From NCBI RefSeq assembly GCF_902167145.1, contig NC_050101.1, forward strand, positions 115,349,789-115,413,788: a stretch of 64,000 nucleotides of DNA. Reading direction: 5' to 3'. Both the position numbers and the translations under genes were made by a program. Shown piece after piece: positions 23,223-34,576 of this stretch; the first letter of the stretch is position 1; each line of letters starts with the position of its first letter. This DNA is from Zea mays. Taxonomy: Eukaryota; Streptophyta; Magnoliopsida; Poales; Poaceae. Below the pieces are notes generated by a model that saw nothing but the letters and a program-made list of their open reading frames with translations, did not search any database and had not been told where the DNA came from.

Positions 23223-24070
23223 AGAGGCGGATCCAAGGGTGGGGCAAAGGGGGCCATGGCCCCACCTCAATTTTTATATGCTATTATACCTAGATTTAGA
23301 TATACATCAAAATAAAAAAAAACTTTTATATAGTAGGTAAAATCAAATCTAATGAAACCTAGTTTTAATTTAACTTTTTCTCGACAGTTCATTGCTCAGC
23401 CCGCTCTCCATACAAGTAGTTCGATTCCTTCCTGTAGCGGCTAGCTACTCGACCTACTCGTGGCTCTATCGCTCCTTCGATCATGACTGGATCGGTAGTG
23501 GGTGACCAGACCCGTCCGCTACCAGTGTCACCTTGTCTTCTCGTCATTCGTTAGTTCATCGCGTTATCGGGATCCCGTGTCACCTTGTCTTCTCGTCACT
23601 CGTTAGTTCATCGCGTTATCGGGATCCCACACGCAGCGCCACTACTTTGCCTCCTCTTCCGCATCGACCGGTGGACAAGCTATTGGTGGGATCCTGCCTT
23701 TGGCACCATGGTGCCACCACCATCTGCCTGCACTATGTCACCAGGGTCCCACCACGTCGTCGCAATGCAACAATTGTTGTCGCTTGCCACTGCCTACAAC
23801 CGCTTGCCCTCGCTGCCCCTCGCATGTTGCTGCCTCATTATCGTCATCTCAAGGCAGACTCACCACAATGACGCGTCGATGTGGCCGCTTCACCCGCCTT
23901 TCTGTAGGGTGGCCAAAATGGTTTTCTGATATTCATATCATTTTAGAACGCTCCTAGTATTATCACCTAACCTTGTTATTATTATGAAACTATTTTTTAT
24001 CTAGTCGTCTAGTATTGTGGTTTGTCTCTTATAGTGTCACCCCACCTAAAATTTTGTTCTGCTGCCACCA
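23223..24070. mobile_element. Mutator-like non-autonomous element (older copy)
   Basis: Related in reverse orientation to the element at 31945-32718: left end agaggcggatcca then ggggccatggccccacctc, right end with the aggtggggtg/ttgttctgctgcca block in complement. Inside are a GC-rich region and a 52-bp tandem duplication (23525-23576 and 23577-23628). The ends are degenerate and no TSD is visible. The short plus-strand frames at 23533-23957 are composition effects. Confidence 0.6.
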
Positions 24071-25641
24071 CGTATAACGAGAACAAGGTTAGGGCCGATC
24101 AGGTCAAGCCAGGGCAGCTCATGGAATCCCTTAGCAGACCATGGGAGTGTCGGAGGCGTGTCTTGCGTATCCTAAAACTTTGCTCGCGACATGTGTTGCG
24201 CATCACGCTCATCGTCGAACACACATGCATGTAACATATTCGTGCGGGAACAAATTAAACGCATCCAAATTAATGAAGCCTGGAATGAGGTCGAATCGAG
24301 ACTTCATTAATTAAGCTGAAAGCTTACGTGCTGCAAATCAAACTACTACTAGTTGTCAATTAAGATATCCGGGTATGAATATATTTATATTTTAATCAAT
24401 CGCGGCCGATCGAGAGTTTCAGACTGGGCTACGTACTGGACACGACACGTTGCTTTCAATGGGGCAGGCAACTGGGCGTCCTCTCTCCCTGCTTGGTGCG
24501 TGGTAGCTCTAGCTCATCAAGCGCAAGATTAGCACGTCACCGGACTTTTTTGTTTAGATAATGATCAGTGATCACGTCACCGATAATGCCATGCCTTTTC
24601 TTCTAATGCCGCTATTGTCATTGATTACATTAATCGTGTATGGAAACGGAAGCGTTTGATGATGACGGCTCATTCTTCCGTCGCCGGGAAGGCACCGGCC
24701 GTTAATTACGTAATTAGTCTAGCACACCATCATCCTTTTAATAATGGAGTCGGTCCGGAAGGAGGCGATCGAGATTATTTAGTGGCCATCACGTTACGAC
24801 TTCGACGATAGGTTTTCTGCTGTCGCCAGCCGCGTGCACGGTGATGAAGCACGTCGGCGAAGACCCTTGTTACGATTTTGGGATGTTTGTCTGATATTAG
24901 GACATGTACGGTGGATAGATATTAAAACGGTTTTTAAACACAAGAGATAATTAAAAGACTATTATATAATAGAATATCTATAAATATATATAATATATTA
25001 ATAAATACAGAAATAAATGTGTTTAATAGTATCGGATCGATAGAACTGACGATAAATTCATACAATGTGAAATGAGACGTCTGTTACTACTTGGGTTACG
25101 AACCAGAGACATCTCTTCACGGAAAGACGGCTCCACGATTTTTTTCAAATATCCCCTTTTAGACACCTTAAGAGTATTTATATTAAATGTCATTGTACAT
25201 ACACTTAGAGCACCTCCAACAATCCCTTATAAACACCGATCCCATTTTTTTTTGGAAAAAAAGAAAACCTTGCGTCCAACAGCACCTCAACTGTTCTTCC
25301 TAAACCCTCGCACTCGATTTCAGCCTGCTGCAGTGCGGAAAAGTTCGCCGACCCAGGCTCCCAAAGCATCTGTTGATTTTCGTTTCCACGTACTTTTGCT
25401 GCCTTCGTGCTTCTTCCGACGCGTCTGTGGAGTCTTTTATTGGCATGGCATGCACGTCACTTGGTTTAATCATTAGTTAGTTTCAGAGAACCATTATTTG
25501 TTGCTTTCATACAAGTAGTTTAATGTTTCGTTCAGACAAACAATAATCAGTCTGTTTAGTTTCATCGAAACTTCCTATAAATTTATTCTAGTTTATGCAA
25601 AAAAATGCAATCTGTAAATGCTATCAAAATTCAGTTTGAGG
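24071..25641. other. intergenic DNA, no gene
   Basis: No coding sequence recognised. 24890-25260 holds MITE-like text (acatgtac, gagcacctccaac) without defined ends. The open frame at 25072-25476 resembles no known protein. Confidence 0.45.
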
Positions 25642-26087
25642 GGGTGTTTGGTTACCCCAAACTAAACTTTAGCCCCTATCACATCAAATGTTTGAACCTC
25701 CGTTCCGGGTATTAAATGTAGTCGGATTATAAAACTAATTTGTCAGCCGAAGATTAAAAGACGAGACGAATCTAGTCCAGTTGGTTGAGTCTATATTTCA
25801 TACTCCTATTTAAAAGTCAAACGCTTGATTTGACCCGGGCTAAACTTTAGCAGGAGCAACCATAACCAAACACCTCTGCTAAAGTTTAGCCCGGGTCACA
25901 TCAAGCGTTTGACTTTCAAATAGGAGTATGAAATATAGACCCAACTAACTGGACTAGATTCGTCCCGTCTTTTAATCTTCGGCTGACAAATTAGTTTTAT
26001 AATCCGACTACATTTAATACCCGGAATGGAGGTTCAAACATTCGATGTGATAGGGGCTAAAGTTTAGTTTGGGGTAACCAAACACCC
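25642..26087. repeat. 446-bp near-perfect palindrome (foldback MITE)
   Basis: Left arm 25642-25853 and right arm 25876-26087 are each 212 bp and complementary except for about seven positions, separated by a 22-nt loop. The ends GGGTGTTTGGTTACCCC resemble MITE ends common near grass genes. A transcript through it would fold into one long hairpin. Confidence 0.92.
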
Positions 26088-26772
26088 AATATAGCCCCCT
26101 GACCAAATACAGGGATGGTCGATGACTCGTCTTTGTTTAATATTATGGGAAACTTGCAAAAAATCAAATCGAGATCAACGTTTATCAGGTAACTGATGAC
26201 ACCTACAATCGAATGGCAAACTTCTTAAAGAACTAGGTGACTGCCCGTGCGTTGCAACGGGAACATATAATACCACGATAACATATGTGTGTCCATATAT
26301 TATGTCGTTAATCAAAATTTAGCAATCTCTATAACTTTATGGTAGTCATACTACAACAACAAAATTAAGCCCATGAAACAAATATAGTAGACGATCTCTA
26401 TATAAGAAATATTTTGATACATCTCTGATGACCACTCAATTTTAAAGCAACTTGCAAATATTGCAAAGAAGGTTGAGCTAAAAACCAGCAAACTGGAATG
26501 CTACCTACAGTACATTTCAACAGGCTTAATAAATCACTACCCTGGTTGAACAAGCCTAATTTTAGTCACTTCTAAACAACCATATATACAATTGTGTGCA
26601 CTCTCCAATAATTTTCACGAGGTATATATTATGATCTCGTTCGACGATCTTATCCAAATGCCAACAAGGTGGGTGAATGAGGAGCACAAGGGCTATGGAT
26701 ATTCAGAGCAAAGCAGATCAAAGCACACAAGATACATGCACCCTGAGCAGCATCACAATCCAATTGTGGTTC

Positions 26773-27530
26773 CTACTTTTTTTTATGCACCATACCTAGG
26801 ATGACCAAGCAATTGAATCCTTTCCGCAGACCTTTTTCAAGAGAAACCATTGCCTTCCTCCACCAAGAAGAAAAGCGGCTCGAGGAGTGCTTCCCTAAAT
26901 AAACACACCCATACCTCCCTGGAGAGCACAAATGCCAAAAGAATGTGGTTGATGGATTCCTCCGCCTAGTCACAGAAGGGACAGGCAGGTTGTTGACGGC
27001 CAACCAAATAAAGAACCTGCCTTTAGGAGGCGTCCAACTTCTCCAGATCCGCTTCCATGAAAAAAAACTGATGGTCCCTGTAAACATGGAACTATACGTC
27101 GATTTGCAGCTATAAGAACCGGAGGAGGATAACTTCCAGCGATGTTGGTCCAGAATATCAGGCTGCAGCACTGGTCTATCTACCAAATTGCAAATAAGCA
27201 AATAGTCTGAAATGACCTGAACCGTTAGGGCTCCTTTGATATCATCCACCCATTTCCTGTTATTGAGAGCCTGACTCACTGAACGCCGCTTTACTATCTT
27301 TGTGGGGATTGCCCTGAAGAGGGCAGGAGCTCATTCAGCTATAGTCCTACCATGGATCCAGCGGTCAGCCCAAAATTTCGTCGAGGTCCCATCCCCCACA
27401 ATTGTGACGACTGCAGCATCAAATAGAGCACGGGCCTTCCTTGGAACAAGGACTGGTAGCCCAGCCCATTCAAGACCCCAGCCTCTGCACCCTAGCGCTG
27501 ACATTAGTGGAGATGGACATTGTATCCAAG
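26773..27530 (-). pseudogene. LINE ORF2 C-terminal fragment (zf-RVT region)
   Basis: The minus-strand translation contains KWVDDIKGALTVQVI, a GSYSCKSTYS block and a WTPPKGRFFIWLAVNN block, the order seen at the end of plant L1-type LINE ORF2. The Cys-rich zf-RVT motif (CPFCD) continues in a shifted frame with a TAG stop next to it. Upstream, up to about 27530, a FWADRW-like block extends the match. The reverse transcriptase itself is absent. It lies within the Helitron in the same orientation; whether it was captured or inserted later is open. Confidence 0.8.
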
Positions 27531-28231
27531 TTTGTAGTCAACCTGAAACCAAAAAACAAACAAACAAATTGTTAACCTCATAATTCTTTGTACAACCAAA
27601 CAAACAAAGGACACCAGATGCAGTTTCTGCAGTGGAGTCTCTTCTTCGCCCCACCAGCATAAGGTTCATTTCATATGAAGAACTGAAACTTGTCAATTCA
27701 TACTTCTGGTTTGTTATTATAGGCCAGTGAGTCTTATCCTAAACTCCATGCCGACAAAGATAGCATTGGCATCACCGTATTTCATATGCTGCAGTGCACT
27801 TGATTATCAATAAATTAATGGTAAAAAGGAGAAAAAATCAACCAAATCACTGAGCTGTTATTATTTAGTCGACGAGCAGAAGCATTTCTGCGATTCCAGA
27901 GCACAAGACTACATGGAAAAATACACTACAACTTTGCACGCATTGGAAAGGGCGAGTTAGGATCAAATGCAGCTACCCGTCAGCGAATCGGTTCAAACCA
28001 AAAAGTTCAGGCGTATCCATAACTTAAACCGGCGTACCTTTCGTGCTCGAGGTCCCCATTGGTCGTCATGATCCAACCGACGCTAGCCTAGACGTGACGG
28101 GATGACCGTAACGGTGCGCGGCCACCATATCTGGCTGCTCGCTTCCTTGATGAAGGGAGGTGGCTTAATATACCTGCATGGAACAAGTCATATTTACCTG
28201 TGCGGCTTGGACAGCATTCTGTTGCTAGAAA

Positions 28232-28563
<332 letters not shown>

Positions 28564-29293
28564 TGATTGCGGCTGGAAGTTCATAGCTGGAGAAAACATA
28601 TTACTCCTACTGATCCGCATATAGGGTTCAGGATGTTGTATGAGTTTTATAATTATTCGCTAAAGATTGTGGATGTACAAGTAGCAGTAATACATTTTCT
28701 GGGAACATGGACATTGTTAGGCTATTTCCGGTGGGGATTTCGTCCGAGCTTCAATCTTGATTAAATGTGCTGCCACATCTCTAAGTATACTAACATCAGC
28801 CCTAAGTATACTAACATCAGGATTCTGAACATTAGCAGCCATCCATGAATTCTGTAGTAACTGGCCACATATGAATATCAAATGGCTATCTAATAATATG
28901 GCAATGTGAATTGAGTGGATTAAAATAACATGGTGTTGATAATTGGAGCCTGCCTTACGAAAAACAAATGTACATGGTGAATATCTCCCTACAAAAGAGA
29001 AAGATCGCTAATGACAGTGGAACCAGATTATAAATCTTTTTTAAAAAATAAAGAACACAGTACTGCCGAAAAGAATTAAACTGTCAAAAAATGGCGATAA
29101 CTATTACCTTCTCAAATATTCATATTCCACCAGTTTCACCAGCACTGGTTTCATGATGTTCATCTCTTTCATTGAGATAAATCAAAGCCCAAAATATTAA
29201 TTTCATCTTACTAAGTTCATCCCCTCTACAATTAGAACTGTAGGTGGATATAAAGACGGAGAGTAAGATGACAATAATATGGTGTGGAGTTAC

Positions 29294-29380
29294 CTAGTGA
29301 AGCTAGGGGTGGTACAGTTGACGATGTCGTCGTGCTCCCTATCCATCTCCAGAAATGGGTAGTTCTCGCACCCGTTCTGC
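29294..29380 (-). pseudogene. SPT4: SPT4 transcription elongation factor, captured exon
   Basis: An 87-bp exon bounded by a TTTCAG acceptor (ending 29381) and a GTAACT donor (starting 29293). It reads QNGCENYPFLEMDREHDDIV then NCTTPSF, which closely matches the second half of the plant SPT4 zinc ribbon. SPT4 pairs with SPT5 to control RNA polymerase II elongation. The usual CENC is CENY here, so one zinc cysteine is lost. No following exon (GIISVMDP type) was found, so this is a fragment. A doubtful piece of exon 1 (ACVRC) lies near 29560-29580. It has the same orientation as the Helitron. Confidence 0.82.
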
Positions 29381-29981
29381 CTGAAATACACACAACACCC
29401 CAAAGAGCAATCAAATTCAAACATGTGAGCATGTGCCGCCCGCCACCATAAGCAATAATGCTACAACTTGCAATAGGTATTCAATGCTACAACACAAAAA
29501 AATAAAATTTGGCACTGATTGGAATCGAGAGGGGCGACAAGCTAAACCCTACCCGCTATCGAGAACGGACAACACCAGGCACCGCACGCAGGCATCAGCC
29601 ATGACCTCCACGACGTTCCACATCCCAGCTATAATTGACTCGATGACCTCCTCCTGCCAGGGTTGAATGGAAAATGGAAAAGTTTCAGTTTTAATCTTTG
29701 TGCTCATATTGTACATAAGGGAAAAGATTCAGAAAGTGTTGTACCAAGCATTATCAAGAGGAATTGTAGTGGAATATGGGGAGCGTCCAGGGTAGATAGG
29801 CTCACCCTGTCGAACACCTGGCGGGCGTAGGCGAGGTGCGTGGTGGGAAGTGGTGAGGAGCGGTCGTCCTCTCCGTCTTCTCCGTCGTAGTCATTCTCAG
29901 AGTCGGCACATACTCGTGGAGGCCTGCTGCAGGGCCGGCGACTGATTGACCGAGGCCAAGGCCGCCGGGTGGACCTGGCCT

Positions 29982-30260
29982 GGCACACGCCCGTGGAGGC
30001 CGGCAGGTCTGGCGACCGAGGCCGAGGCCGCCGCGCCGGAGGTGTACCTGTCCCGGCAGATGCCCGCGGAGGCTAGCCTGGCACACGTCCGTGGAGGCCG
30101 GCAGGTCTGGCGACCGAGGCCGAGGCCGCCGCGCCGGAGGTGTGCCTGGCCCGGCAGATGCCCGCGGAGGCTAGTGGGGCTGGCGACCAAGGCCGAGGTC
30201 GCCACGCCGGATGTGCGCCTGGCCCGACACACGCCCGTGGAGGACTCCATGACGAAGCTG
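29982..30260. repeat. 98-bp GC-rich tandem repeat
   Basis: Two full units starting ggcacacg at 29982 and 30080, each with cgtggaggccggcaggtctg, then a partial third to about 30260. Long open frames on both strands here come from this composition and are not called genes. Confidence 0.75.
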
Positions 30261-30521
30261 GTGAACGGTGCTGGACCACTACCTTATTGTCCTCCTCGCG
30301 ACGGGGGGCGAGGGGGAGCGAGGCGAGGCGGGCCCCTGGCGGCGCCTGCAGGCAGGGGGAAGGGAGGCAGGGGAGCGCTCGGCACTGAGGGCTGATAGAA
30401 CTCACCGGCGGGCGGATTGTGGAGTGCGGGCGGAGATTGCGGCGTTCGTGGCGGGCATCGCGGCGGGCGGGCGTAGGGAGGCGGGGGCGGTCTACACTGC
30501 TAACTTAATAGTTAGTAGAGA

Positions 30522-31334
30522 TTTGTTGTACTCTGCCTTGTCCGTCATTTATAGCGTATAAAAAATGATTGATGCATGCAACACCGCATCGCAGTTTCTT
30601 CACGGCGCGAGATAAAACAATCTGATTCAACAGTTATGACCGATTCAAAAGAGCTTTTAGAGAAAATATATGGAGCTATTGGAGTACTATTATTTTTATT
30701 GGATTTTATACTTTTAAAGAGATCCCAATATGTCTGTTTTGGAAGTTGTATTTTTAGTACCTATTGGAGTTTCTCTTAGGTTGTCCACAGTGGTACGTAG
30801 ACCCTATAAAATAGAGATTTGCACTGTAGATTAGGCAGAACACTGTTTGTATAGAAAAGTTTAAAATAAAGAATGAAATAAGAGATAAGATAGGATAGTT
30901 GTTGGAGATAACCTCAAAACGATGAACTAATCACGCATAATAATCGGTACAGACTGCTGCCTCAAAACAGTGAAAGCCTACTATGCAGCTATTAGTGCTG
31001 TACTGTTGCCAAGATTTTAGATGGCTCATGTCCGTAATAACAACTGACTTCTTGTTCTATAAATACGTGAAGGAAATTTTGAGGGAGAAATTGGAAAGCC
31101 CTCATTTTGGACGGCTACCAAATGCTACAACCTACGTAGCATTGTTCGATTATTCTAATTCCATGCGATAAATTTTGAGTTGTTATAGATTTAAACCGAC
31201 TTAGAGGTTTGGAACTTATCATTGTTGTTACAAAACCCTAATAGGTGTAAAAGGTGTAGGGCTATAGGCCCTATAAAGGTAGTTTGGATTGGATGCAATA
31301 CACGTAACAATGTACATACACTATAGGGTTGCAC
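30522..31334. other. no gene seen
   Basis: Repeat-like AT-rich DNA to the right of the Helitron 5' end. 30780-30910 has MITE-like wording (ggttgtccacagtgg). No feature could be bounded. Confidence 0.4.
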
Positions 31335-31860
31335 ATGCTGAAAGTGAAGGACATTAAGCTCAACCCCGAGAAATGCGTTTTCGGGTCCCTGGGGTATGTT
31401 GCCTAGATTTCTCGTCTCTGAGCGCAACATTGAAGCCAAACATGAAAAACCATGGCCATCACAAACATGGGGACAATTCACAGCCTCAAGGGGGTGCAAC
31501 GGGTCATGGAGTGCCTCGCCGCCCTCAACCGATTCATTTCGCACCTTGGCGAATGAGGGCTCCCCATATACAGGTTGTTGAAAAAAGCCGACCACTTTGA
31601 ATGGACGTCGGAGGCCCAAGAAACTCTTGAAAAGCTCAAGGACCTTATGTGCAAATCTTCGATCCTTATCCCCTAAACGATAAGGAACCCTTCCTACCTC
31701 TACATCGCATGGACCACACAAGTGATCAGCTCCGCCCTAGTGGTGGAAAGGCAGGAGGAGGGCAACATACTCAAGATACAATGCCTCGTATTCTTTGTCA
31801 GTGAGGTCTTGTTCGACACGAAGACCTGCTACCCTCAGATCCAGAAGCTCTTGCATGGTG
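31335..31860 (+). pseudogene. Gypsy polyprotein fragment (RT end to RNase H)
   Basis: Plus-strand translations in shifting frames match the Gypsy region after reverse transcriptase: LNPEKCVFG (31350), GVQRVMECLAALNRFI (about 31490), LPIYRLLKKADHFEW (about 31560), SALVVERQEEG (about 31730) and CYPQIQKLL (about 31830). Multiple stops and frameshifts show it is old. The minus-strand frame over 31191-31721 is only its antisense shadow. Confidence 0.8.
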
Positions 31861-31944
31861 AGTTAAAAGATAATGTTCAACCTCATCCATATTCATTGGT
31901 AAGCCTTATACTACACTTTTTCCTACACACTTGCTGAGTACCCA

Positions 31945-32718
31945 TAGTGGCGGACGCAGGACAAAATTTCAGGTGGGGCGATAACGTAGAAGACAAATCA
32001 ATATACTAGACCATTTGATACAAATAGTTCCATGATAATAACATGGAGATTTTAGTGATAATATGAGTAGTGTTCTAAAATAACATAAATACCGAAACTT
32101 CATTTTGGTCACCCTAAATGAGAGTTGGAGAGAACAAAGGGGTGGACTGGCGGGGACTGGACGTTAGGGCGAAGCGGGCGCATCAGCACGTCGGTGTGGA
32201 GAGTCACCGCAAAATGACGACGGTGAGACGACAATAGGCGTGGGATAGCGAGGGCAGGCGACGATGCGACGGTAGATGGCGACGACGAGGAGAAAGGCGG
32301 TGGCAGCAAGCGATAGCCATTGTCGCGTTGCGACGACGCGACGGGACCCTTGTGAGATAGCAAGGGCGGGTGATGCTGTAATGCAAAGGTAGAATCCCAC
32401 TAATAGTATACCCATCCGCCAGTGCGGATTAGAAGACAAAGTAGTTGTACTGCGTGTAGGATCCCGACGCGGCGACGAGCACCACGACTCGGGTGGGGAG
32501 TGGGCTAAGTAGTGAAGCACCGAGAAAAAGTTAGATCAAAGTCTAGTTTTCATTAAATTTAGTCCAACCTACTATATAAAAGTTTATTTATTTTATTATA
32601 TATCTAAGTCTATATAAAAGTTTATTTATTTTATTATATATCTAAGTCTATGTATAAAAGTTTATAAAAATCAAGGTGGGGCCATGGCCCCCATTGCCCA
32701 CCCCTTGCGTCCGCCACT
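31945..32718. mobile_element. Mutator-like non-autonomous element with 9-bp TSD
   Basis: Terminal inverted repeats AGTGGCGGACGCA (from 31946) and TGCGTCCGCCACT (to 32718) are flanked by gagtaccca at 31936-31944 and 32719-32727, a perfect 9-bp duplication typical of Mutator-like elements. No transposase frame is present. Confidence 0.85.
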
Positions 32719-32727
32719 GAGTACCCA

Positions 32728-33082
32728 CCATAAGTTATTGAAAGCATTAAGCATGTATCTAGCAGCAAACATAACAGGGATTACTATATAGTTCATACAA
32801 TTTGCTGTAACCATACAATGCAATTGCTTTCTCAACATATATGTTCATTTTTGTTGTTATCTACTATTCTGCTAAGGAATACCAATAGACGATAGGTTCA
32901 ACTATTTGAAGTGTACATTCTTGCTTCAAAGTTTAGATAGGGATTAGCCTGTCAGTTACACGACAAATTTGGTCCAATAAAAGCTTATTTGCGGTGTAGA
33001 TTGTCAGTTCACTAATCTTTATTTTTTTATTATATATGCATGACTATGGGAACACTATTCTCGATTTGATATGCTTGGGATT
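32728..33082. other. no gene seen
   Basis: AT-rich sequence up to the left target site of element C. No coding or repeat structure recognised. Confidence 0.45.
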
Positions 33083-34576
33083 TGAAAGTCGCCTAGAGGG
33101 GGGCTAAATATGTTAAACCTAAAAATTATAACTTAAAACCCCGACTAGATCCCTTGATTAGTGGTTAGAACAAGATGCACAATTATCGGAGTATAAAACT
33201 AAGTCCTTTGCTTGCAAAGAGTGTTGCTTTCAAAGAATGCGGAATTGACAAATTAATACAACTAATAAATTTATGGAGAATGAAGCAAGAGGGCCTAGAT
33301 AATAAGAGCAATAACACAAGTTCTTTCATGCAAGGCGTTGCTTCTCTAAATGAGAATTTAACTTGAAGCAACACAAAATAATGTTAGTAGGGGATAATGC
33401 AAGAGAACTTAGAGAGGAAGAAAACAAACAAATCACAAGTAATAAACGCAAGAGACACAGGTGATTTGTTTTACCGAGGTTCGGTTCTCGAGAACCTAAT
33501 CGCCGTTGAGTCCACTAAGGACAGGTCTTTTTCAACCCTTTCCCTCTCTCTACCGATCACCAAGACCGGTGAGCTCTTCTTCTTTATCTCAAGGATCACT
33601 AAGACCCCGCAAGGACCACCACACTTTTAGGTGTCTCTTGCTAGCTTTACGAGCCTCCAAAAATTTGGAGGAAGATGAATGGGAGTCAAAACTCCACGCT
33701 CAAATGATCACAAGATGTAGCACACGCTCTCTCAATGATTCTCACAAGGCACTAAGGCTAAACTCACACGAGTAGCTCTCTTTTGCTATATCTCTCTTTT
33801 GTGGCAGTTGTGGTGATTGTGGTGGTCTAAATCTTGTGTATAGGATGGATCAATGAATGGAGGTGGTTGGGAGGGCTTGGACATGTCAACTATATGACTT
33901 GGAATGTTGCTTGAGCTCCCACCCCTTGAAGTGGCCGGTTGGGGTGGTATTTATAGCCACCAACCGTCTTGTAGCCGTTGGGGAAGGCTACTGTCGATGG
34001 GTGCACCGGACAGTCCGGTGCGCCAGCCATGTCACCCAACCGTTAGGGTTCTGACCTAATCGACCGTTGGAGCGCTTGTCCTCTAGTGGCACCGGACTGT
34101 CCGGTGCCACACCGGACATGCACTGTTCAGTGTCCGGTGCGCCTCTGACATCTATTCTGACTTCTGCCGCGTACTGTAGCGCTGTCAGGGCACTGTTTGC
34201 AGTCGACCGTTGCGCTGGTAGCCGTTACTCTGCTGGTGCACCGGACAGTCCGGTGGCACACCGGACAGTCCGGTGAATTATAGCGGAGCGCACCTAGAGA
34301 AACCCGAGAGTGGCTAGTTCGTCCTTGTACGGTCCTGGTGCACCGGACACTGTCCGGTGGCACGCCGGACTGTCCGGTGCGCCAAACCAGGGCACACTCG
34401 GTTCCTTTGCTCCTTTGTATTTGAACCCTTAACTTGAATATTTACTGGTTTGTGTTGAACCTTTATGCACCTGTAAAACATGTAATCTAGAGCAAACTAG
34501 TTAGTCCATATATTTGTGTTGAGCATTCAACCACCAAAATCAATTGTGGGAAAAAGTTAATCCTATTTCCCTTTCA
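33083..34576 (-). repeat. 3' LTR of element C (1,494 bp)
   Basis: Begins tgaaagtcgcctagagg (plus-strand reading) and ends ttccctttca, next to the polypurine tract complement atctcccccttttt. Contains several CCGGACAGTCCGGTG-type units at 34000-34380. Plus-strand frames inside it are not genes. Confidence 0.88.

Noticed and set aside
23533..23957. Overlapping plus-strand frames of about 110 codons
   Set aside because: They lie inside the Mutator-like repeat and include its 52-bp duplication; a homologous frame set appears in the other copy only as composition.
29540..29660. A frame with ACVRC that could be SPT4 exon 1
   Set aside because: Only five residues agree well and the downstream splice donor is unclear, so it was not called.
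29704..30405. Several GC-rich frames in the Helitron, one with AYARQVFDR resembling a PPR repeat
   Set aside because: Too short and not repeated as PPR motifs are; the frame lies beside tandem repeats, so chance is likely.
31191..31721. A 176-codon minus-strand frame
   Set aside because: It is the antisense of the Gypsy fragment, which is recognisable on the plus strand.
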